Part shown: positions 7,336 through 13,307 of the stretch, in pieces
Layout: each line of letters opens with the position of its first letter
Numbering within the stretch: position 1 is the stretch's first letter
NCBI GenBank assembly: GCA_029547745.1
Contig: JAKPOQ010000132.1
Coordinates: 1-36,589, forward strand
Origin: Actinomycetes bacterium
Lineage (GTDB): Bacteria; Actinomycetota; Thermoleophilia; UBA2241
Direction of reading: 5' to 3'
Length of the DNA: 36,589 nt
Translations under genes and position numbers: made by a program
Notes under the pieces: generated by a model
Told to the model about the DNA's origin: nothing
Databases searched by the model: none
What the model saw: only the letters and a program-made list of their open reading frames with translations

Positions 7336-7371
7336 CGGCGGGCCGGGTGATCACGGGGCGCCGGCCCGCCG
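7336..7371 (+). other. GC-rich hairpin upstream of the amidinohydrolase ribosome site
   Basis: Positions 7336-7346 pair perfectly with 7361-7371 (11 bp) around a 14-nt loop. It ends about 10 nt before the AAAGGAG ribosome site of the next gene. It may end the upstream transcript or regulate translation. Confidence 0.45.
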
Positions 7372-7396
7372 GCGCTCCCGGAAAGGAGACGGAGAC

Positions 7397-8272
7397 ATGG
7401 CGAGGACGTACGGAGCGCAGGGTATGGTCGGCCGCTTGCGCCGGGTCGTCGTGCGGCGGCCCGACGAAGCGATGGCCGCCGCCGACCCGGCGCGCTGGCA
7501 CTACACGGCGCCGATCGACCTCGAGGCGGCGCGGGCGGCCCATGACCAGTTCGTCGCCGCCCTCAGGGCCTGGGACGTCGAGGTGATCTTCCACGACGAG
7601 CCGCTGCCGGAGCACGCCGACGCCGTCTTCGTCTTCGACCCGGCCCTCGTCACCGATGCCGGCGCCGTGCTCCTCAGCATGGGCAAAGCGCTGCGCCGCG
7701 GCGAGGAAGAAGCGCTCGGCCGCTGTCTGGAGCGGAACGGAGTGCCGGTGGTCGGGAGGGTCACGGGCGAGGGCCGCGTCGAAGGCGGCGACACGCTGTG
7801 GCTCGACCACGACACGCTTGCCGTCGGTCGCGGCTTCCGCACCAACCTCGAGGGTGTGCGCCAGCTCCGGGCGCTGCTCGGGCCGATGGGCGTCACCGTC
7901 CTCGACTACGACCTCCCCTACTTCACCGGCCCGGAGGCCTGCCTCCACCTGCTCAGCCTGATCAGCCCCGTCGACGTCGGCCTCGCCGTCGCTTACCCAC
8001 GGCTCATGCCGACCGCTTTCTGGGCGGAGCTCCAGCGGCGTGGGGTGCGGCTTCTGGAGGCGCCGGAGGACGAGTTCCTGCGCACGCAGGCGACCAACGT
8101 CCTCGCGGTCGCCCCGCGGAAGGTCGTCATGCTGGACGGCAACCCGGTCACTCGCCGTCTGCTCGAGGAGGCCGGATGTGAGGTCGCGGTCTTTCCCGGC
8201 GAGGCCCTTTCGTTCAAGGCCGAGGGCGGGCCGACGTGCCTGACGCGGCCGGTCCTGCGCGACCCGGAATGA
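7397..8272 (+). CDS. Dimethylargininase-like amidinohydrolase/amidinotransferase
   Basis: The 291-residue protein belongs to the guanidino-group-modifying superfamily (dimethylarginine dimethylaminohydrolase, arginine deiminase, amidinotransferase). Seen are FVFDPALV near the substrate Asp, the EGGDTLWL segment, a GFRTN segment, the catalytic His region in CLHLLSLISPVD, and the nucleophile Cys in GGPTCLTRPV at the C-terminus. Family members hydrolyse methylarginines to citrulline plus methylamines; related proteins act on other guanidines. The ATG at 7397 has tandem GGAG ribosome-site sequences (GGAGACGGAGAC); the open frame continues further upstream but without protein-like sequence. It overlaps the next gene by 4 nt (ATGA), so the two are translated together. 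Exact substrate is not determined. Confidence 0.85.
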   Translation: MARTYGAQGMVGRLRRVVVRRPDEAMAAADPARWHYTAPIDLEAARAAHDQFVAALRAWDVEVIFHDEPLPEHADAVFVFDPALVTDAGAVLLSMGKALRRGEEEALGRCLERNGVPVVGRVTGEGRVEGGDTLWLDHDTLAVGRGFRTNLEGVRQLRALLGPMGVTVLDYDLPYFTGPEACLHLLSLISPVDVGLAVAYPRLMPTAFWAELQRRGVRLLEAPEDEFLRTQATNVLAVAPRKVVMLDGNPVTRRLLEEAGCEVAVFPGEALSFKAEGGPTCLTRPVLRDPE

Positions 8273-9591
8273 CGCCGGAGGCGGGACCGCGAGCCGGGGA
8301 CGAAGCGCACGTCCCGGCGCGCGATCTTTGGGACGCCGAGCGCGCCGCCGCGGCCGCGGTCGACGAACGCGACCTCGTCGCCTTCCTGCGTGAGCTCGTC
8401 GCCGTCCCGAGTCTGGACGGCGAAGAGACGGCGGCGCAGCGGACCGTCGCCGAGTGGATGACCGCCGAGGGTCTCGCCACGGACGTCTGGGAGATCGACC
8501 TCGCGAGCCTCACCGAGCATCCGGAGTTCTCCTGCGAGGTCGAGAGGGATGGCGCCCTCGGAGTCGTCGGCTGGGTCGGGAAGAACGCGAGTGACGAGGG
8601 CGGCCGCGACCTGCTCTTCGACGGCCACATCGATGTGGTCCCGGCTGGTGAGGCGGCGGCATGGACGGTCGACCCCTGGCGCGGAGCGCTGCGCGACGGG
8701 CGGGTCTACGGGCGCGGCGCCTGCGACATGAAGGGAGGGCTTTGCGCGGCGCTGTTCGCCGCCAAGGCGCTCCACGACGCGCAGGTCCCGCTGCGCGGCC
8801 GCGTCCTGGTGGCGAGCGTGGCCGGCGAGGAGGACGGTGGCCTGGGCACGCTCGCCACCTTGTTGCGCGGGCACGGCGCCGACGGGGCGATCGTCACCGA
8901 GCCGACCAGCCTGCAGATCGTGACCGCGGGGGCCGGTTCCCTGATGTTCCGCATCACCGTGTGGGGCAGGTCGGCGCACGCGTCGGTGCGCGAGGCGGGC
9001 GTCAGCGCGGTCGAGAAGTTCATCCCGGTGTTCACCGCGATCCGTGAGGTCGAGGCGCGGCGCAACGCGGCCGGCGGCGGCGAGCTTTTCGCCGCGCATC
9101 GCCTGCCGTGGCCGATCGAGGTCGGCACGCTGCGCGCCGGCGAATGGGCCTCGAGCGTCCCGGAACGGCTCGTCTGCGAGGGCCGCTTCGGGCTCGCGCC
9201 GGGGGAGGACGAGGCGAGCGCGAGACGCGAATTCGAAGACGCGCTCGCCGCCGTCGCCGCCGGCGACGCCTGGCTGCGCGCACACCCGCCGCTGGTCGAG
9301 TGGTGGGGCGGGCGCTTCGCGCCGGCCGTCACCGACCCCGATGACCCGCTCGTGCGGACCCTTGCCGCCGCCACGGAAGCTGTGCTGGGGCGCCGTGCCC
9401 CGCTCGCCGGAGTGACTTACGGCTCGGACATGAGACTCCTCGTCAACGTCGGCCGCATGCCGACCGTGCTGTTCGGCCCCGGGGACGTCCGCGAATGCCA
9501 CATGCCCGACGAGTCCGTCCCCGTCGCCGAGGTCGCTGGCGCCGCGCGCACGCTCGCGGTCACCGCGGTGCGCTACTGCGGCGTACGGTGA
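8269..9591 (+). CDS. M20-family metallo-deacetylase/peptidase (ArgE/DapE-like)
   Basis: The 440-residue cytoplasmic enzyme has the dinuclear-zinc residues of family M20. FDGHIDVVPAG supplies His and Asp, GRGACDMKGG the bridging Asp, GEEDGGLG the catalytic Glu pair, VTEPTSL a further ligand, and ECHMPDESV the C-terminal His. The dimerisation lid starts at GRSAHASVREAG. The family removes acyl groups from amino acids such as N-acetylornithine and N-succinyl-diaminopimelate, or cleaves dipeptides. The start ATG overlaps the stop of the amidinohydrolase (ATGA). Coupling to a guanidine-handling enzyme suggests an arginine-derived or N-acylated amino-acid substrate (inference). An alternative GTG at 8236 would overlap the upstream gene by 37 nt. 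Confidence 0.88.
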   Translation: MTPEAGPRAGDEAHVPARDLWDAERAAAAAVDERDLVAFLRELVAVPSLDGEETAAQRTVAEWMTAEGLATDVWEIDLASLTEHPEFSCEVERDGALGVVGWVGKNASDEGGRDLLFDGHIDVVPAGEAAAWTVDPWRGALRDGRVYGRGACDMKGGLCAALFAAKALHDAQVPLRGRVLVASVAGEEDGGLGTLATLLRGHGADGAIVTEPTSLQIVTAGAGSLMFRITVWGRSAHASVREAGVSAVEKFIPVFTAIREVEARRNAAGGGELFAAHRLPWPIEVGTLRAGEWASSVPERLVCEGRFGLAPGEDEASARREFEDALAAVAAGDAWLRAHPPLVEWWGGRFAPAVTDPDDPLVRTLAAATEAVLGRRAPLAGVTYGSDMRLLVNVGRMPTVLFGPGDVRECHMPDESVPVAEVAGAARTLAVTAVRYCGVR

Positions 9592-9732
9592 CCCGGCTTG
9601 CGGGGCCGGGGTCGTCCGTGCCTGCGAGGGGACGTCGACTCACTCTCGCTGCGGAGTAGCTGCATGGGGTCGGCAGGGGCGGAGAGGGTGTAAGAGGCTG
9701 GCGCGAAGGACCTGCGCCGAAGGGTGCTGACC

Positions 9733-9783
9733 GACCGACGGGGGCGGGGGCGGCGCTGCGCGCCGCCCCCGCCCCCGTCGGTC
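9733..9783. terminator. 24-bp perfect GC hairpin between convergent genes
   Basis: Positions 9733-9756 and 9760-9783 pair perfectly around a 3-nt loop. It begins 4 nt after the stop of the minus-strand dehydrogenase gene and 141 nt after the plus-strand M20 gene. It is well placed as a bidirectional terminator, although neither side has a good U-tract. The rest of 9592-9732 shows nothing recognisable. Confidence 0.7.
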
Positions 9784-9787
9784 TTCC

Positions 9788-11026
9788 TCAGGCGATGTGC
9801 GCCGTGTCGGTCCTCGTGATCGGCATGTCGCGCTTCACGCACTCGGCACAGAAGGCGTCTTGGACACTCCGCGGCAGCACCTCCGGGCAGAGGAGGCCTG
9901 TGTCGGTGATCCTGTCCTCGACAATGAACTCGGCATAGATGCTCGCCGGGGTACTCGTGCCGTAGCTCACGCAGGTGGCGCCGGGGATGCGGCTGTTCAC
10001 CCACTTGATGTCGGGCGGGAAGATGTTGAAGGTGACGCTCGCCGGCTTGCCGCCTTTCTCACCGATGCAGTCAACGGTGACCACGCCGTAGTCGGTGATC
10101 TCGCCGGCGAGGGCGAGTTTGGCGATCTCCTCCATGGGCGGGTTCGGTGGCAGCGTGGCGACGAAGACGTCGATCGGCCGCACCTCGGTGCCGTCCTTGA
10201 GCTTGACGGGGTACTTGCTCGTCATGCCTGAGCTCACGAGCGCGTAGTCGGCGTCGATGCTGGCTTCGTCCGTCCCCATCTTGAACTCGACATGGCGGAG
10301 CCCCTTGTCGCCCCATCTCTTCGGCAGCAGCCGCGGCAGCGTCACGACCTCCTCGTGGTCGTGGCAGATGACGGTGCCGAGACCGAAAGGCTCGGGGAAC
10401 ATGTGCTTCTCGCGGCGGCCGAAGATCTCGACACGCTTGAACTGACCGTCCTCGTAGATCAACGGGGGCTGCGCGCAGTCCATGTAGTAGGTCTCCTGAC
10501 TCCAGACCTGCAGCGGGACCGGGCTGTCGAAGAGCGCGTAGTCTTTGATGCGGATCTCGAAGCACGTGTCGAGATCCTGATAGCCCATCGAGGCGAAAGT
10601 GTTGGTGACGCCCGGGTCCATCCCGGTGTTGAGCAGGGCGGTGATGCCGGCCTTGGCGAAGTCGTCAGCCAGCGTCGTCTGCTCAAGGTAGGCGTCGTCG
10701 ATGGTCTTGGTGCTGGTCTGGCCCGAGGCCATGTCGAGATACGCGGCCCCGCACTTGAGGCAGGCGCGCATGATCGCCATGTTGTACTCGGGGATCACGG
10801 CGTTGACGATGAGCTTCGCGCCCTCGCCGGCCTTCGCGACGCCGTCCGTGTCCGACGCGTCGATGAAGGCGCCGGTCGCCTTGCCGTTGCCCACTCGGTC
10901 GGCGATGAACTTCGCCCGGTCCTCGTCGTAATCGGCGACAAGGATCTCCGAGACGGCCGGGTTGCGGCCCAGGTTCCAGGTGATCACATGGCCCTGCATG
11001 CCGGCGCCGACGATGACTACCTTCAT
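9788..11026 (-). CDS. Saccharopine-dehydrogenase-family NAD(P)-dependent oxidoreductase
   Basis: The 412-residue protein starts with a Rossmann fold (VVIVGAGMQGHVITWNLGR, residues ~3-21) and continues with LVADYDEDRA, the acidic end of the nucleotide site. AAYLDMASG and TALLNTGMDPGVTN are typical of the saccharopine/carboxynorspermidine dehydrogenase family. Its C-terminal catalytic domain contains PLLYEDG-like and HEEVVTLPRLLP segments and several cysteines (CAECVK near the end). Family members reduce or oxidise C-N bonds of amino acids such as lysine, saccharopine and carboxyspermidine. Lysine degradation genes lie 12 kb away, but no direct link is visible. The ATG at 11026 has GAGGAGG 6 nt upstream. 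It is a single-gene unit with its own promoter and a strong hairpin at the end. Confidence 0.82.
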   Translation of the reverse strand: MKVVIVGAGMQGHVITWNLGRNPAVSEILVADYDEDRAKFIADRVGNGKATGAFIDASDTDGVAKAGEGAKLIVNAVIPEYNMAIMRACLKCGAAYLDMASGQTSTKTIDDAYLEQTTLADDFAKAGITALLNTGMDPGVTNTFASMGYQDLDTCFEIRIKDYALFDSPVPLQVWSQETYYMDCAQPPLIYEDGQFKRVEIFGRREKHMFPEPFGLGTVICHDHEEVVTLPRLLPKRWGDKGLRHVEFKMGTDEASIDADYALVSSGMTSKYPVKLKDGTEVRPIDVFVATLPPNPPMEEIAKLALAGEITDYGVVTVDCIGEKGGKPASVTFNIFPPDIKWVNSRIPGATCVSYGTSTPASIYAEFIVEDRITDTGLLCPEVLPRSVQDAFCAECVKRDMPITRTDTAHIA

Positions 11027-11079
11027 GAGCTGCCTCCTCTTCGATGGCCCGGGTCGGCCGTGGGTACGAGCACCACGAT

Positions 11080-11102
11080 GCCGCCTCCCGGCTGGCGGCA
11101 CG
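11080..11102 (-). other. Leader hairpin of the saccharopine-dehydrogenase-like gene
   Basis: In the ~107-nt leader, TGCCGCC and GGCGGCA pair around an 8-nt loop, midway between the promoter and the ribosome site. Function unknown. Confidence 0.35.
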
Positions 11103-11139
11103 GTCTCGGCCATGCCGCAAGGTCGTGTGCGGTGCTCGG

Positions 11140-11168
11140 GTTGTATCAGACGCGAGGCTGCCCCACAA
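11140..11168 (-). promoter_or_regulatory. Promoter of the saccharopine-dehydrogenase-like gene
   Basis: On the minus strand TTGTGG (11168-11163) and TACAAC (11145-11140) are separated by 17 nt, giving a leader of about 107 nt. The remainder of the 384-nt gap up to 11410 holds a possible plus-strand -10 box TATCAT (11301-11306) and the tandem repeat before hypA; nothing else is recognised there. Confidence 0.55.
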
Positions 11169-11349
11169 CCGTGCATTCTGACGATTCTCGTCGTTTGATG
11201 GGCGAGATGGGTCCGTTTCTCGTCGAGCGACGTTGCAAAGCCTCCGAGTTTCGCGGCCTAGTGCCTCCGGATCCGGCGACGCCGAGCCGTCGACCCGGGG
11301 TATCATTGACCAGTCAGGCGCGGGCGCGCGACGGGCAGGCCCTGACGGT

Positions 11350-11389
11350 GCCGCCAGGAAGGACCTGCTGCCGCCAGGAAGGACCTGCT
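11350..11389 (+). repeat. 20-bp perfect tandem duplication in the hypA leader
   Basis: GCCGCCAGGAAGGACCTGCT occurs at 11350-11369 and again at 11370-11389, followed by a partial third copy (GCCGC). Each copy contains an AGGAAGG sequence resembling a ribosome site, but the true hypA ribosome site (AAGGAGG, 11398-11404) lies just after the repeat. Confidence 0.92.
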
Positions 11390-11410
11390 GCCGCGCGAAG
11401 GAGGCGAAGC

Positions 11411-11767
11411 GTGCACGAACTCGGCATCACGCAGGGCATCATCGACCGCGCACGCGACGTCGCGGTCGCCAACGAGGCGGGCAAGGTGACCGACCTCTAT
11501 CTCGCGATGACCCCGGCGGCCGACTTCACATTCGAGTCGATCGAGATGTACTTCGAGATGCTGACCGAGGACGACGAGCTGTTCCGGGGAGCGGCCCTCC
11601 ATCTCGAGTGGCTGCCGGTGGCGGCGACGTGTCTCCGCTGCGGCAGCGAGTTCTCGACCGACGTGCCCCACCCCCTTTGCCCGCAGTGCGGGTCGACGGC
11701 GGTGCGACCAGACCCGACCGCGCCGATGGTCCAGCTCACTGACGTCGGCGTCGACGAGGGCGACTAA
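11411..11767 (+). CDS. hypA: HypA-like nickel metallochaperone
   Basis: The 118-residue protein matches HypA/HybF. This small cytoplasmic protein delivers nickel to [NiFe]-hydrogenase (or urease) maturation together with HypB. The nickel-binding N-terminal His2-Glu3 is present (start read as Met-His-Glu-Leu-Gly-Ile). The structural zinc site is formed by CLRC (Cys74, Cys77) and CPQC (Cys90, Cys93). Length is typical for the family (about 113-120). The GTG at 11411 has AAGGAGG 6 nt upstream. HypB-F and hydrogenase subunits are not in the window, so it is an isolated copy. A tandem repeat lies in its leader. The DLYLAMTPAADFTFESIEMYFEML region corresponds to the usual SFVSPEALRFAFEVL-like helix. 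Confidence 0.88.
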   Translation: MHELGITQGIIDRARDVAVANEAGKVTDLYLAMTPAADFTFESIEMYFEMLTEDDELFRGAALHLEWLPVAATCLRCGSEFSTDVPHPLCPQCGSTAVRPDPTAPMVQLTDVGVDEGD

Positions 11768-11792
11768 GACCGGCTGAGCGACTCCCGCGGCG

Positions 11793-12431
11793 TCAAGGCA
11801 CCGGCTTGCGTCCGACAAGAAGGAACTGGCGTGCCCAATAGTCCCGGAACACGTAGAGCGAGAGCACCAGGGCGAGGGCTGCGAGGCTGCGGTACCGAGT
11901 GAAGTAGGGCCGGACCTCGATGACGTCGAGGCCGGCTTCGCGCAGCAGGGCGACCATGTCCTTCTTGGCGAAGAAGCGCAGATGCGTGCGGTCGAAGATG
12001 CCGCTGTCCTTCTGCGGCCAGCGTTTGGCGAGCAGGTTGGCCATGACCCAGACGTGGGCCACATTGGGGATGCAGGCGACCAGCGCGCCTCCGGGGCGAA
12101 GCATGGTGACCAGTCTTGCGAGCGCCGCGCGAGGGTCCGGGAGATGCTCGAGCACGTCGATCGCGAGGATGGCGTCGAACGGCTCGCCCCCGAGGGCCTC
12201 AAGCGTGACGGTCGCGAGGTCGCCGGTGACGACGCCGTCCAGGCGGCCGCGGGCTTCGTCCGCGGCCGCCTGGTCCAGTTCGACGCCCCACACCTCACGC
12301 GCCCCGGCGTGCTTGAGGAGTTCGCCGTTGCCGCCCGACGCGCAACCGGCATCGAGGATCCGCAGCCCCGTGGGGTCGACGAGGTCGAGAAGGACGGGCT
12401 TGACGTCGCGATAGTAACCTGCGGGGGTCAT
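11793..12431 (-). CDS. Class I SAM-dependent methyltransferase (UbiG/Methyltransf_23-like)
   Basis: The 212-residue protein has the SAM-binding motif I (RILDAGCASGGNGELL, residues ~25-40), an acidic post-I residue in WGVELDQ, the DAILAIDVLEHLPDP motif, and LRPGGALVACIPN. A HLRFFAKKDMVALL segment, typical of the Methyltransf_23 group, follows. These proteins methylate small molecules, lipids or glycans. The C-terminal LAALALVLSLYVF stretch is hydrophobic and may contact the membrane. The ATG at 12431 starts just before the fold; the open frame upstream runs into the tRNA gene and is not coding. The gene lies about 150 nt downstream of tRNA-Ala and converges with hypA, leaving only 25 nt between the stops. 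Confidence 0.85.
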   Translation of the reverse strand: MTPAGYYRDVKPVLLDLVDPTGLRILDAGCASGGNGELLKHAGAREVWGVELDQAAADEARGRLDGVVTGDLATVTLEALGGEPFDAILAIDVLEHLPDPRAALARLVTMLRPGGALVACIPNVAHVWVMANLLAKRWPQKDSGIFDRTHLRFFAKKDMVALLREAGLDVIEVRPYFTRYRSLAALALVLSLYVFRDYWARQFLLVGRKPVP

Positions 12432-12582
12432 GGGTCCCGGCTGCTGCGCGCGCCGTCTCGACGGCACGGCTGTTGCTCGTGCAGATCGCTTTTGCACGGC
12501 CCGCCTCGGTGCCGCTCGCTCACGCGCCGCTCGCGCCCGCGGCGAGACGCCGCCGACGCAGGCGGGTGACGACGAAGGAGGA

Positions 12583-12658
12583 TGGTGGAGCATAGCGGAA
12601 TCGAACCGCTGACCTCCTGGGTGCGATCCAGGCGCTCTCCCAGCTGAGCTAATGCCCC
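12583..12658 (-). tRNA. tRNA-Ala, anticodon CGC
   Basis: Read on the minus strand, a full cloverleaf starts with GGGGCAT and ends with ATGCTCC plus A and an encoded CCA. The third acceptor pair is G-U, the alanine identity element. The D-arm reads TAGCTCAGCTGGGAGAGC, the anticodon stem is CCTGG/CCAGG with loop ATCGCAC (anticodon CGC), and the T-arm has GGTTCGATTCC. Length is 76 nt. Confidence 0.97.
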
Positions 12659-12691
12659 ACCGAAGGTCGTCCCCGCGCTCGGGGACGTCTC

Positions 12692-12720
12692 CTTATACGG
12701 CATTCCCGCCTCCCGGGCAA
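12692..12720 (-). promoter_or_regulatory. Promoter of tRNA-Ala
   Basis: On the minus strand TTGCCC (12720-12715) and TATAAG (12697-12692) are separated by 17 nt, about 33 nt upstream of the mature tRNA 5' end. A GTCCCCGAGCGCGGGGAC hairpin lies in the short 5' leader. Confidence 0.65.
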
Positions 12721-13034
12721 GCCATGCGCGAGCCAAGGGTCGCGCGTCCACGCCTTGGATCCTTCCCGCCGTCCTGCGGCGGCCGGCAGGCGCGGACGCC
12801 CGCGGTCGCGCGCACGGCCGGCATCGCTGCCGGCGCCGCCGTCCCCCTACTATACGGCTCTCAGCTTACCGGGGAGGACGGGTGTCCGTCACGTGGTCCG
12901 CCGCGTCGCACCTCCTCGGTCCTGAGTCGCAGAGATGCCCTTTGTGGCGCGCGCCTGTAGACGCCCGTTCCATGGACCCGGCGTGTGTACGGACCCAGTC
13001 TGTGCGTGGATCATCTGAGCGGCGAGGTGGCGCC
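12721..13034. other. Intergenic region between tRNA-Ala promoter and a small open frame
   Basis: About 310 nt without a convincing gene. A possible plus-strand -10 box TACTAT lies near 12848. A GGGGAGG sequence then precedes an in-frame GTG at 12882, which could give the following small frame a 51-residue N-terminal extension. That extension has no protein-like pattern. Nothing else is seen. Confidence 0.4.
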
Positions 13035-13208
13035 GTGACGCGCAAAGAGAGACAGGTCGTCATCGAGAGATTGCTGGCCCGCTACGACGACGTGGGCACG
13101 ATGGTCGTCGGCGACGACCAGTCGCTTTGCCGGCTTCTCAGCGTGATGCATCACGCTTCAGCCGACGACACGGTCGGCGCGTACGTCTGCGCCTATCTGG
13201 GCGTCTGA
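13035..13208 (+). CDS. Possible small protein of 57 residues
   Basis: This short frame starts at a GTG preceded by a GAGGTG-like ribosome site and encodes a mildly acidic protein beginning MTRKERQVVIERLLARYDD. The N-terminal part looks like an amphipathic helix; the rest contains LCRLLSVMHHASADD. No family is recognised. It converges with the large GAF gene, 99 nt from its stop. It may be a regulator fragment, a small independent gene or chance. Confidence 0.35.
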   Translation: MTRKERQVVIERLLARYDDVGTMVVGDDQSLCRLLSVMHHASADDTVGAYVCAYLGV

Positions 13209-13307
13209 TCCTGTGGCAGACCCGTGCCGGCGACGGCGGCGTGCGGCACGCCTCCTTCTGCGTCTCTCGGGTGTCGGGTGGATGTTGCCGAGCGGCGGAC
13301 GTGGTCA

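Noticed and set aside
11350-11389. CRISPR-like repeats
   Set aside because: The copies are directly adjacent with no spacers, as are those at 7248-7293, so they are simple tandem duplications.
12432-12593. 54-residue N-terminal extension of the methyltransferase
   Set aside because: The extension runs into the tRNA-Ala gene and has no protein-like sequence; the ATG at 12431 begins just before the fold.
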